From positions 33,223 to 97,222 of the forward strand of contig NZ_CBYM010000011.1 of assembly GCF_000577815.1 (NCBI RefSeq): a stretch of DNA of 64,000 bases, in the 5' to 3' direction. Below, in pieces: positions 18,296 through 26,506 of this stretch (its first letter is position 1; each line of letters opens with the position of its first letter). The notes beneath the pieces were generated by a model. It was not told the DNA's origin. It was given only the letters and a program-made list of their open reading frames with translations, and did no database searches. This DNA comes from Clostridium saudiense (lineage in GTDB: Bacteria > Bacillota > Clostridia > Clostridiales > Clostridiaceae). A program made the position numbers and the translations under genes.

Positions 18296-18452
18296 AAATT
18301 CATCATTTATAAATAACAACCTTTGTTAGTTTAAAGTCGCAATTTTAGCAATTGAGAAATTTCAAGTGATAAGTGACAAGCTTCATCAGTTTAGAATGAT
18401 AAGTTTCAAATTGCAAGTTAAAGAATAAATTTAGCTATGGCTAAATTAAAAT
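18296..18452. repeat. Intergenic repeat (copy C), upstream part
   Basis: AAGTGATAAGTGACAAGCTT-like words are followed by a stem AATTTAGC..GCTAAATT at 18428-18445. The same order (GTGACAAG words, AATT-type stem, A-flanked terminator stem, AGAAACT..AGTTTC stem, then reversed words GTCAC..CTTGTCAC) is seen around 13.7-13.9 kb. No coding capacity. Confidence 0.45.
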
Positions 18453-18497
18453 AAAAAAATAGCTTCAATAATTAAAATGATTGAAGCTATTTTTTTA
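18453..18497. terminator. Bidirectional terminator between the DUF1576 pair and sfsA
   Basis: The stem AATAGCTTCAAT and its complement, around an AT-rich loop, is flanked by a run of A on the left and T on the right. It separates the convergent plus-strand pair from minus-strand sfsA. Confidence 0.85.
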
Positions 18498-18550
18498 AAG
18501 AAACTTCCAAGAGTTTCATTCTTAACTTGTCACCTGTCACTTGTAACTGA

Positions 18551-19243
18551 TTAAAGTATTATTTCAACTGGTTCATTTATCTCGATTCCATCTTCAGTAA
18601 CTATGCAATTATACGCAAAAATATCTACACCATTTTCTTTTGCAAATCTAAGAGCCTTACCAAACTCCTGATCCCTTTCATCATTTGGTGAGAATTTATT
18701 AACATCTTTTAACTGAATTAAGAACATTGCTCCAGCACCATACCCTTGCTTTTTAGCTTCTACTAATTCTAATAAATGCTTTGCTCCTCTTTCTGTCGGT
18801 GCATCTGGAAATCTTGCATATCCCTTATCCTCTAAAGTTACTCCCTTTACCTCTAAAAAATATTCTTCATTTTCATCATTTGAAATCTTAAAATCAAATC
18901 GGCTTTTTCCAAAAGTTTTTTCTCTCAAAATTTTAATATACTGACTAAGTTCTTTTACCTTACCATTTTTTAATGCTTCTTCAACTACTTTATTAGGTAT
19001 CTGTGAATCTATACTTATTAATTTATCTTCCTTATATACTGCCACTAAATCATAGGGGGTCTTCCTAGTAGGATTTAGTTCTTCTCTTAGAAAAACTGTA
19101 CACCCTGGTATAAGAAGTTCCCTACATCTTCCTGTATTAGGTACATGTACAGTAATCTCTTCTCTATTTAATTTAACTACTGCATTAAATCTATTTGGTC
19201 TGCTTATAAATTCTGCTGTTACTATTTTTTTATTATATTTCAT
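18551..19243 (-). CDS. sfsA: SfsA family DNA/RNA nuclease
   Basis: 230 residues. RPNRFNAVVKLNREEITVHVPNTGRC is the N-terminal OB-like part. The catalytic part includes KSRFDFKISNDENEEYFLEVKGVTLEDKGYARFPDAPTERG (motif split over about 140-180), with the Asp-Glu-Lys nuclease residues. It was first named as a sugar fermentation stimulator; later work describes nuclease activity. Start at ATG 19243. Upstream lies a DnaA-box cluster rather than an obvious operon partner. Confidence 0.95.
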   Translation of the reverse strand: MKYNKKIVTAEFISRPNRFNAVVKLNREEITVHVPNTGRCRELLIPGCTVFLREELNPTRKTPYDLVAVYKEDKLISIDSQIPNKVVEEALKNGKVKELSQYIKILREKTFGKSRFDFKISNDENEEYFLEVKGVTLEDKGYARFPDAPTERGAKHLLELVEAKKQGYGAGAMFLIQLKDVNKFSPNDERDQEFGKALRFAKENGVDIFAYNCIVTEDGIEINEPVEIIL

Positions 19244-19319
19244 GTTTTCTCCTCAAATCCTTACAAATTATGTCTTTTTTCTATTATTATTTAAGATTTA
19301 TTATATCTCTTAATAATAG

Positions 19320-19593
19320 TTATCCACAACCTATAATTATATATTCATATGTTTTTATCCGAATAATTACTTAAATATCGGGTTATCCACAGATTTTGTC
19401 CACAATTCTGTTAATATTGTTGATAACTTTTTAAAAGAATGCTTGTTCGATTTTTTTTATTCTACAAACTGCTTGTTTTTTTTACATTACCCCCTATATA
19501 GTTATTAATTTTTGTAGTACCCTAATATATTGTGTCAATACTTTGGAAAAAGTTTTCAACACTTTTTAAAAGTTATCCACATTTTGTGGATAA
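19320..19593. promoter_or_regulatory. Cluster of DnaA boxes (origin-like)
   Basis: Perfect TTATCCACA boxes lie at 19320-19328, 19383-19391 and 19573-19581, with an inverted perfect copy (TGTGGATAA) at 19585-19593. TTGTCCACA (one mismatch) is at 19396-19404. GTTGATAACTTTTTAAAA and two T-rich tracts (19451-19459 and 19476-19482) lie between them. The last pair forms a palindrome that could also be a hairpin. No dnaA, dnaN or rpmH is nearby, so this is probably not oriC. A DnaA-binding or titrating locus, or control of sfsA, is more likely. Confidence 0.75.
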
Positions 19594-19683
19594 CTTTTCT
19601 TATATATATTATTAGCAATCCACATATTAATCATTTTTAACATATAAATTATTTACTTAAATATAAAAATAAGCTGTGGATTA

Positions 19684-19728
19684 CATTAAAATATTTATAC
19701 TTAATATAACCCGCAGCTTTAATTAAAT
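19684..19728 (-). terminator. Terminator of the 58-residue ORF
   Basis: On the minus strand AAGCTGCGGGTTA pairs imperfectly with TAATCCACAGCTT (extending to about 19671), followed by ATTTTTAT. It lies directly after the small ORF. Its right arm looks like a DnaA box (TGTGGATTA) but is explained by the stem. Confidence 0.55.
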
Positions 19729-19904
19729 TAAATCATTTTCTTTTCCTTAAATAATGTCACTAAATATTGAATAATAAATATTGCTGGTCCTAAAATTACA
19801 GTAACTATTGGCCAAACAATATGACTTTGAGATTTTTCTTTAGCTAATTTATATGAACAATATACTGAAGCTATTAATAATGCATATGAAAATATGTATG
19901 ACAT
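19728..19904 (-). CDS. Small membrane protein, 58 residues
   Basis: ATG at 19904 behind an unusually strong GGGGGGAGA site reads MSYIFSYALLIASVYCSYK, then a charged turn AKEKSQSH, then a second hydrophobic segment VWPIVTVILGPAIFIIQYL and a basic tail FKEKKMI. This is the layout of a two-helix inner-membrane peptide. No family is recognised. The ribosome site, the following hairpin and its isolation support a real gene rather than chance. Confidence 0.65.
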   Translation of the reverse strand: MSYIFSYALLIASVYCSYKLAKEKSQSHIVWPIVTVILGPAIFIIQYLVTLFKEKKMI

Positions 19905-20054
19905 TCTGTCTCCCCCCTATTGTTTAATAATAATCATTTTACAAAAAAAATATATTATTCTCAATGTATTTTTCTAGGATTTTATCATTTTGTTATTTAT
20001 ACTTATTGTTTATTACATTTTTTCCCTTTATAAAAAATTTTTTTATAAAAATCC

Positions 20055-20083
20055 TTTACAGCAGTTTTTTACTATGCTATTAT
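20055..20083 (+). promoter_or_regulatory. Promoter of ptsG
   Basis: TTTACA at 20055-20060 and TATTAT at 20078-20083 are separated by 17 bp, 20-odd bases before the antiterminator element. Position and spacing fit a sigma-A promoter. Confidence 0.6.
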
Positions 20084-20104
20084 AACTAATGTAATCGAAT
20101 AACG

Positions 20105-20216
20105 AGCGTGTTACTGGTGATGCAGGCAAGGCTTAAATATGTATAAATTATTATTATATCTCAAATAATACTTATGGGATAATTATATAATTTATAGATA
20201 TTTGGGCCTTTTTTTA
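20105..20216 (+). promoter_or_regulatory. BglG/GlcT-type antiterminator (RAT) and overlapping terminator in the ptsG leader
   Basis: GCGTGTTACTGGTGATGCAG at 20105-20124, continued by GCAAGGC, matches the ribonucleic antiterminator target bound by GlcT/LicT/SacY proteins. Its 3' arm overlaps the 5' arm of a long terminator: AAGGCTTAAATAT (20128-20140) pairs with ATATTTGGGCCTT (20198-20210), followed by a T-run. When the sugar is present, the dephosphorylated antiterminator should bind and allow ptsG transcription. No antiterminator gene lies in this window. Confidence 0.85.
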
Positions 20217-20300
20217 TTGTTTAATTTAAACATTACATTTAGTCCCATGCTATTATATTTAATTTATAAAAAAACTATAGATTTTAGGAGGAATAATAAA

Positions 20301-21980
20301 ATGATGCAATTTCTACAAAGAATTGGTAAAGCTATAATGCTTCCAATTGCTGCTCTTCCAATTGCAGGTATCTTACTTGGTATAGGTGGTGCGTTCTTAG
20401 GTATCGCAACTTTACAAGATGCTCCTGCAATATACAAAGGATTAATTGCTGTTGTTAATATCCCAGCAGTTACTGCTATATTAACAGTTATGAAAAATGT
20501 AGGGGATATCGTATTCGGTAACTTACCAATATTATTTGCTGTTGGTGTTGCTGTTGGTCTAGCTAAAAAAGATAAAGGTACTGCTGCTTTAGCTGCTGTA
20601 TTTGGTTTCTTAGTTATGAACCAAGTTATATCTACACTTTTAGCTTTAGGTGTTACTCAATTAGGTGTTGTTACTGCTGACTCAGTTGGTAAATATGGTA
20701 CTTATGTTACTACTAATGTTGGTATATTTACATTAAACATGTCAGTATTCGGTGGTGTAATTACTGGTTTAGTTACTGCTTTATTACACAATAAATTCCA
20801 CACAATCCAATTACCAGCTATTATAGGATTCTTCTCTGGATCAAGATTCGTTCCTATAGTTACTGCTGTTACTATGGCATTTGTTGGTGCAATATTAGCA
20901 TTTGCTTGGCCAGTTGTTCAAGATGGTATCAGTGTATTATCTACATTAGTTAAAAATGCTGGTGCAATCGGAACATTCTTCTATGGATTAATAGAAAGAG
21001 CTTTAATACCATTTGGATTACACCATGTATTCTATACTCCATTCTGGTATAGTTCATTAGTTGAAGGTAATGTTTTAGTTAATGGTTCTGTTCAAACTGT
21101 TGCTGGTGCAAACACAGCATACTTCGTACAATTATCAAGTATGTCAAGCTTAGTTGGTGCTTCTGCTTCAACTATGAGTGATGTTATAAGTGGAACAACT
21201 AGATTCATGGCTGGTAAATTCCCATTCATGATGTTCGGTCTTCCTGGTGCTGCACTTGCTATGTACAAAGCTGCTAAACCAAGTAAGAAGAAAATTGTTG
21301 GTTCATTATTAGCTACAGCTGCTTTAACATCATTCTTAACTGGTATTACTGAACCATTAGAATTTACATTCTTATTCGTTGCTCCAGCATTATATGCTGT
21401 ACACTGTGTATTCGCTGGATTATCATTCATGTTAATGGATTTACTAAACGTATTTATAGGTATGACATTCTCTGGTGGTGTAATTGACTACGCATTATTC
21501 GGTTTACTTCCAGCTGGTGCTGGTGTTCCAACTAACTGGTACTGGGTACTTGTTGTTGGTGCTGTATATGCTGTACTTTACTACTTCGTATTCTACTTCT
21601 TAATTACTAAGTTAAACTTAAAGACTCCAGGTAGAGAAGAAGATAACGAAGAAACTAAGTTATTTACAAAAGCTGATTACCAAAAAGAAAAAGGTAACGG
21701 TGCTGCAGCTGCTCCTGCAAAAACTTCTGCTAAAGGTGAAATAGCTGAAAAAGCTCCTCTAGTATTAGAAGCTTTAGGTGGAGAAGCAAACATAGTATCT
21801 GTTGATGCTTGTATCACAAGATTAAGAGTTGAAGTTAAAGATAAAGCAAATGTTAATAAGGATCAATTAAAAGCTCTTGGAGCTGCTGGTGTTGTTGAAG
21901 TTGGAAACGGCGTTCAAGCAATATTTGGTGCAAAAGCTGATGCTTATAAAAATGCTATTAACGAAATTCTTGGAGAATAA
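20301..21980 (+). CDS. ptsG: PTS glucose-type EIICB
   Basis: 559 residues from ATG 20301 behind AGGAGGAATAATAAA; a longer reading frame from 20202 begins inside the leader terminator and is not the start. The EIIC domain (about 1-430) has FLQRIGKAIMLPIAALPIAG, the GLHHVFYTPFWYSS loop and TGITEPLEFTFLFVAP. After a charged linker and a PAKTSAKGE hinge, the EIIB domain (about 480-559) carries the phosphorylated Cys in VDACITRLRV. It imports and phosphorylates glucose; a related sugar such as GlcNAc is less likely but possible. The leader indicates control by a GlcT-like antiterminator. Confidence 0.92.
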   Translation: MMQFLQRIGKAIMLPIAALPIAGILLGIGGAFLGIATLQDAPAIYKGLIAVVNIPAVTAILTVMKNVGDIVFGNLPILFAVGVAVGLAKKDKGTAALAAVFGFLVMNQVISTLLALGVTQLGVVTADSVGKYGTYVTTNVGIFTLNMSVFGGVITGLVTALLHNKFHTIQLPAIIGFFSGSRFVPIVTAVTMAFVGAILAFAWPVVQDGISVLSTLVKNAGAIGTFFYGLIERALIPFGLHHVFYTPFWYSSLVEGNVLVNGSVQTVAGANTAYFVQLSSMSSLVGASASTMSDVISGTTRFMAGKFPFMMFGLPGAALAMYKAAKPSKKKIVGSLLATAALTSFLTGITEPLEFTFLFVAPALYAVHCVFAGLSFMLMDLLNVFIGMTFSGGVIDYALFGLLPAGAGVPTNWYWVLVVGAVYAVLYYFVFYFLITKLNLKTPGREEDNEETKLFTKADYQKEKGNGAAAAPAKTSAKGEIAEKAPLVLEALGGEANIVSVDACITRLRVEVKDKANVNKDQLKALGAAGVVEVGNGVQAIFGAKADAYKNAINEILGE

Positions 21981-22024
21981 CATTAAATATCAATAATTTA
22001 AGTGTGTTTTAAAATATTCGGGTT

Positions 22025-22053
22025 AAAAAAAGTGGCTTATGCCACTTTTTTTT
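22025..22053. terminator. Bidirectional terminator between ptsG and cfa
   Basis: AAAAAAAGTGGC, a short loop and GCCACTTTTTTT form a symmetrical hairpin between the convergent ptsG and cfa genes. Confidence 0.9.
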
Positions 22054-23230
22054 ATTTATACATATAATCTCTTGTCATTGGCAATTCATTATTAGCACCT
22101 TTTACAAATAATATTTGATGTAAATCTACTATACCATTATTAAATACAGCTGCACATGCATATAAGTACATTCTCCACATTCTAATAAATTCATCATCAA
22201 ACATTGTCTTAATTTTATCTATGTTATCATCAAAATTTTTAGCCCACATTAATAATGTCTTTTTATAATGTAATCTTAAACTTTCAACATCTATTGTATG
22301 ATATTTATAATCACCAGATATATTTATAATTTCTCTAAAACTTGGTAGAACCCCACCTGGGAATATATACTTCTTAATCCATGCATCTCCCTCTGATTCT
22401 TGGAGACCACTTATATAATGTAATAAGAATAATCCCCCTTTCTTTAATACAGAATCTACATTTTTAAAGAACAAATCATAATTTGGTCTTCCAACATGCT
22501 CTAACATTCCAACACTAACTACTCTATCAAATTTAAGATGACTTTTGGATAGTTCTCTATAATCCATTATTTTTACATCTATATAATCTTGAAGGTTTTC
22601 CCTTTCTATTCTTTCTTTAAATGCCTTGTATTGTTCTTCACTTAAAGTAATTCCTAATCCTTTTACCTTATAGAGTTTAGCTGCTTCTATTAATAATCCA
22701 CCCCAGCCACAGCCTATATCAAGCAATGATAATCCTTCTGATAAATTTAACTTCTTTAATATATGATGAATCTTATTCATTTGCGCATCATGTAAAGTAT
22801 CATCACACTTCTTAAAATAAGCACAAGAATAACTTAATGTATCATCTAACCATATTTTATAAAAATCATTACCTATATCATAATGTGATGTAACTTCTTC
22901 TTTTTGTTTCTTCATAGAAGTTGATCCACCAAATATCTTTGTTAATGCTCCAAAGTTAGTTGAAAATTCATCTATGCATTTAAGTAATTCATCAAATACA
23001 GTAAATAAATCACCTTCTATTTCTATATCACCTTTCATATAGGCTTCACCAAACGCTAATGTAGTACTTGTTAATATATCTTTCTTTTTTAATGGTTTAT
23101 GAAGTATAATTTTAAACTTTGGATTATCTTCACCTACCTTAACTTCATCTCCATCCCAAAATTCTACATTAAAAGAAACACCTTTAAATTTACCTAAAAA
23201 TGTTTTTAAAAAGCTTTTTTCTAAATCCAT
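22052..23230 (-). CDS. cfa: Cyclopropane-fatty-acyl-phospholipid synthase
   Basis: 392 residues. The SAM-binding motif I is LLDIGCGWGGLLIEAA. Family motifs include VTSHYDIGNDFYKIWLDDTLSYSCAYF, VGMLEHVGRPNYDLFF and YIFPGGVLPS. It transfers a methylene group from SAM to double bonds of membrane phospholipid acyl chains. It is separated by about 200 bp from an upstream radical SAM gene and ends at the shared terminator with ptsG. Confidence 0.95.
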   Translation of the reverse strand: MDLEKSFLKTFLGKFKGVSFNVEFWDGDEVKVGEDNPKFKIILHKPLKKKDILTSTTLAFGEAYMKGDIEIEGDLFTVFDELLKCIDEFSTNFGALTKIFGGSTSMKKQKEEVTSHYDIGNDFYKIWLDDTLSYSCAYFKKCDDTLHDAQMNKIHHILKKLNLSEGLSLLDIGCGWGGLLIEAAKLYKVKGLGITLSEEQYKAFKERIERENLQDYIDVKIMDYRELSKSHLKFDRVVSVGMLEHVGRPNYDLFFKNVDSVLKKGGLFLLHYISGLQESEGDAWIKKYIFPGGVLPSFREIINISGDYKYHTIDVESLRLHYKKTLLMWAKNFDDNIDKIKTMFDDEFIRMWRMYLYACAAVFNNGIVDLHQILFVKGANNELPMTRDYMYK

Positions 23231-23393
23231 AAGTAACTCCTATTCTATTTATTTTATCTAATATAGATAAGACTTTGCTGTTAATATTTTTTATTAGGGC
23301 GCTATTGATAATAAATAAACTACTAACAGCAAAGCACATGAATCTAAAAAAGATTCATATTAAAAATTATTCCAAAATAACTAAATTTTATTC

Positions 23394-23425
23394 AAAAAAT
23401 AGGCAGTAAGTTTCCTTACTGCCTA
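23394..23425 (-). terminator. Terminator of the radical SAM gene
   Basis: TAGGCAGTAAG, a TTT loop and CTTACTGCCTA, followed on the minus strand by T6, directly after the radical SAM stop. It makes cfa a separate transcription unit unless read through. Confidence 0.85.
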
Positions 23426-23431
23426 CACAAA

Positions 23432-24838
23432 CTAATTTTTAATTAAACAATCATTATTTTCTTTTTTATTCTTTTCTTCCTTAGCTTTTTGTTTATTTTC
23501 TAGATTTTCTTTCCATAATGGCTCTGCTCTCTTAGCCCATGTTAATCCATAATTTATAGTCTTCTTACATAAATCATCTACATTTTCTGGATCTATAAAT
23601 TCAGTAGATTTAGCACCTGAATTTTTAACCATTTCTGCTATCTTAGGTGCATTATCTAATATTGGACATGGTCTGAATTGATTTTGATTAAATGGTTGAT
23701 TCTTTTGATATTCCATAAATAATGGTTGACCTAAAGCTTCTATTAAAGATACATCTTTTATATTTGCATTTGAATAATGGCAGAATACACAAGGCTCTAC
23801 ATCACCATTTGCGTTTATATGGCAGTATCTTCTTCCTCCTGCAACACATCCTCCAACATATTCAGCATCATGCCAGAAATCCATATTAAATATAGCTTTA
23901 GTACTACGCCAGCCCCTTATAGTTCTATATAATTTTTCTCTTTGATCTGGATTTGCCATTAATGATGTATCTGTTTTACAGCCTATTGGCATAAATGTGA
24001 AATACCAAGAGAAATATGCCCCTTTATCTATCATTAAATCAATAAATTCTTCTGAAAGAACGCTATCGCAATTAGCTGTTGTAAAGCAAGTTGAGAATCC
24101 AAATGGAATTCTATTAGATTTCATAAGCTCCATAGCTCTCATTATATCTTTCCAAGAGCCTTCCCCTCTTCTTCCATCTGTAGCATCATCAAATCCTTCA
24201 ACACTAATTGTCGGTACTAAATTACCAACTTCAATTAAATCATCACAGAATTTTTGGTCTATTAATGTACCATTTGTGAAGAACATAAATACACAATCAT
24301 TATGCTTTTTAGCAAGCTTTAATATATCACTCTTTCTTACTAATGGTTCTCCACCAGTCATTATATAGAAGTATATTCCTAATTCCTTTCCTTCTGTAAA
24401 TAGCTTATCTAGTTGTTCATAGCTTAAATTTAAAGCCTTATTGTAATCTGCTGCCCAACATCCTACACAATGCTTATTACAAGCTGTAGTTGGATCTACT
24501 AATATTGTAAATGGTATTTCATGGCCATACTTATCTTTATTTCTTTGTATTTCATCCCAACCTCTAATAGATGCATTTAATAGGAAATTAGTAAATACTG
24601 TTTGAACTATGTTTGGATGTACATTATTGATTATGTTACACATTAGTTTAGTCCAGTTATTTTCTGGATCTTTTAAATATCCTTCTATCATATCATATTG
24701 ATCAACATATATTTTTTCTGTATCAAACTTTCTAATCCATTCAATTATTTTAGGTAAATTCTTTTCCGGATCTTTCTTTAAATATCCTAAGACTTGTTTT
24801 AATGCAAATTGTTGAATTTTATATTTTGGACTTAACAT
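23432..24838 (-). CDS. Radical SAM protein with a C-terminal Cys-rich (SPASM-like) region
   Basis: 468 residues. The [4Fe-4S] triad is TTACNKHCVGCWAAD (CxxxCxxC), followed by the GGEP-type motif IMTGGEPLVRKSD and FFTNGTLID. A C-terminal group of Cys (GGCVAGGRRYCH, EPCVFCHYSN, RPCPIL) could hold an extra cluster. A basic tail (KQKAKEEKNKKEN) ends it. The exact reaction is not recognisable. It lies between mntP (17 bp upstream) and cfa, so a role in membrane lipid modification is possible, but that is inference from position only. Confidence 0.8.
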   Translation of the reverse strand: MLSPKYKIQQFALKQVLGYLKKDPEKNLPKIIEWIRKFDTEKIYVDQYDMIEGYLKDPENNWTKLMCNIINNVHPNIVQTVFTNFLLNASIRGWDEIQRNKDKYGHEIPFTILVDPTTACNKHCVGCWAADYNKALNLSYEQLDKLFTEGKELGIYFYIMTGGEPLVRKSDILKLAKKHNDCVFMFFTNGTLIDQKFCDDLIEVGNLVPTISVEGFDDATDGRRGEGSWKDIMRAMELMKSNRIPFGFSTCFTTANCDSVLSEEFIDLMIDKGAYFSWYFTFMPIGCKTDTSLMANPDQREKLYRTIRGWRSTKAIFNMDFWHDAEYVGGCVAGGRRYCHINANGDVEPCVFCHYSNANIKDVSLIEALGQPLFMEYQKNQPFNQNQFRPCPILDNAPKIAEMVKNSGAKSTEFIDPENVDDLCKKTINYGLTWAKRAEPLWKENLENKQKAKEEKNKKENNDCLIKN

Positions 24839-24855
24839 TTAAATATCTCTCCCTT

Positions 24856-25437
24856 TCAAATAATATTAAAATAATTACATATAATTTTTATACCAATAGC
24901 TAAAAGAATAATTCCCCCACAAATATCTATTTGTTTTTTATATTTGTTGCCCATACAGTATCCAACCCATAAACCAATAGTAACTAATATACTTGTTACT
25001 ATAAATAAAATTAAAATATTACTTATAATTTCTGTTCTCAATAAGCCAAATCCTATTCCTAAAATAAATGCATCTATACTTGTCGCTAGTGCCAATCCTA
25101 CACTACCTTTATATCCAAAAAATTCTTCTCTCCTTTCATTATATTTATTAACCTTAAATGCATTTCTAAAAAATTTTATACCTAAATAAAATAATATTAT
25201 TGCTGAAAACCATTGATTTATTGATATGATTTTTTCATTATTTATATTTAACATAGGGTATAATGCAATAATCATTCCAGCTGCTAACATAATTGTTTGA
25301 ATTGCTCCAAATATTATACCAACTAATAATGCTGTTGATTTTTTTAAATTTCCCTGTGTAGATCCCCTACATACTGCTACAGTAAATGCATCTAATGCTA
25401 GTCCTACAGAAACTATAATTATTTCCCATAATCTCAT
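24856..25437 (-). CDS. mntP: MntP-type manganese efflux pump
   Basis: 193 residues, six hydrophobic helices. The two family motifs are GLALDAFTVAVCRG near the N-terminus and LALATSIDAFILGIGFGLL in the second half; their Asp residues are thought to bind Mn. It exports excess Mn(II). No yybP-ykoY Mn riboswitch landmarks were found in the 220-bp upstream gap. It lies directly upstream of the radical SAM gene, so the two may be cotranscribed. Confidence 0.9.
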   Translation of the reverse strand: MRLWEIIIVSVGLALDAFTVAVCRGSTQGNLKKSTALLVGIIFGAIQTIMLAAGMIIALYPMLNINNEKIISINQWFSAIILFYLGIKFFRNAFKVNKYNERREEFFGYKGSVGLALATSIDAFILGIGFGLLRTEIISNILILFIVTSILVTIGLWVGYCMGNKYKKQIDICGGIILLAIGIKIICNYFNII

Positions 25438-25601
25438 TCATCTACTTCCCTCCTCATATTTTTTATTTTAGTCTTTATATCCAAATAAAGGAATCTATAA
25501 TATTACTCATTTGTATTTATAAATAAACAATAATAATAATTTGTAATTTTTAATATACAAACACTTAAAAATGTATATTAAATATAATATAGAAATTAAT
25601 A

Positions 25602-25636
25602 GACCACTTAAGTGCACTAATTACACCTAAGTGGTC
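25602..25636 (-). terminator. Weak terminator after the TetR gene
   Basis: GACCACTTAGGT...ACTTAAGTGGTC forms a 9-12 bp stem, but only a poor T-run follows on the minus strand. Confidence 0.5.
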
Positions 25637-25657
25637 CATATTTTATATATTACATTA

Positions 25658-26218
25658 TTAATTTAAATCGTTAACTATATCATCTAATGAGTTAGTCACT
25701 AACACTTTATACTTATTAGACAATTCTTTTGCAGAAATACTTACTCCTTCCTCTATCCATCTTTTAATTATAAATGTTAATCCCCTTGAATAGTATTCTG
25801 CAATATCATCTACTGAAAATTTTTCATTTTTTTCGTTACTGGTTCCATATTCCTCAAATAACCTTTTAAACATTTTAACTAAATTACTATTAATAATTTC
25901 CTCAAAAGAGTTCTGCCCTGTTACCTTAACTGCTTGTAAGTAAAAGCTCTTATTACTTTCTATTCTTGAAAACATATAATGTATAGCTTCATAAGGCATT
26001 TTGCTTTCTATTAACATTTCGCTTCCTTTAAATATATCTTCATAGCAAATTTCCTCTAAAACTTCATACTTATCTGCATAATGATTATAAAATGTTGGTC
26101 TTATAAACCCTGCAGCATCAGTTATCATCTTAATAGTTATCTTATCAAAGCTATGCTTCAGTATTAAATTTTTAAAGCTCTCTTGCAATGCTGTATGCAC
26201 ATCTTTTCTATTATTCAT
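25658..26218 (-). CDS. TetR-family transcriptional regulator
   Basis: 186 residues. The N-terminal helix-turn-helix spans about 10-55 (LKHSFDKITIKMITDAAGFIRPTFYNHYADKYEVL). The C-terminal all-helical domain resembles the DhaS/TetR_C group, where residues such as YSRGLTFIIKRWIEEG recur. The ligand and targets are unknown; the nearest downstream genes are mntP and the radical SAM gene. No clear palindromic operator was identified. Confidence 0.88.
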   Translation of the reverse strand: MNNRKDVHTALQESFKNLILKHSFDKITIKMITDAAGFIRPTFYNHYADKYEVLEEICYEDIFKGSEMLIESKMPYEAIHYMFSRIESNKSFYLQAVKVTGQNSFEEIINSNLVKMFKRLFEEYGTSNEKNEKFSVDDIAEYYSRGLTFIIKRWIEEGVSISAKELSNKYKVLVTNSLDDIVNDLN

Positions 26219-26467
26219 AACTCACCTACAAACTGCCTTATATTAAAAGTAAATAACTTTATTTTATAAACTTGAAATTATAGTAATCTAAATAAGACTA
26301 AAATTATACAGCTTAAATTATATCATGCTTTGTAATATTTTACCATCATCCATACTGTATATATCTTTCATATATTATTATATAAGCTACTATAATAATA
26401 TATAAAAATTCCTAATATTATTACTATTTATTAATAGTGATTATCCTTATCTTTTATAAATATAAAA
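26219..26467. other. TetR upstream region
   Basis: A/T-rich spacer between the TetR start and the end of the broken GGDEF gene. It should hold the TetR promoter; no operator or small ORF is evident. Confidence 0.3.
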
Positions 26468-26497
26468 ATGAACATAATATTACTACTATGTTCATTC
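26468..26497 (-). terminator. Terminator after the GGDEF gene
   Basis: AATGAACATA...TATGTTCATT with a TTTAT tail on the minus strand, just after the diguanylate cyclase stop. Confidence 0.6.
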
Positions 26498-26506
26498 TTA
26501 CATTTG

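Noticed and set aside
19320..19593. The chromosomal oriC itself
   Set aside because: No dnaA, dnaN, rpmH or gyrase genes nearby; the neighbours are sfsA and ptsG. Kept only as an origin-like cluster.
19675..19683. Further DnaA box (TGTGGATTA)
   Set aside because: It carries one mismatch and is the arm of the terminator following the small ORF, so it was not counted in the cluster.
20202..20300. N-terminal extension of PtsG (33 extra residues from 20202)
   Set aside because: The stretch includes the leader terminator and T-run. The ATG at 20301 has a perfect AGGAGG site and matches the family N-terminus.
24856..25657. Manganese riboswitch upstream of mntP
   Set aside because: The expected yybP-ykoY landmarks are absent from the 220-bp gap.
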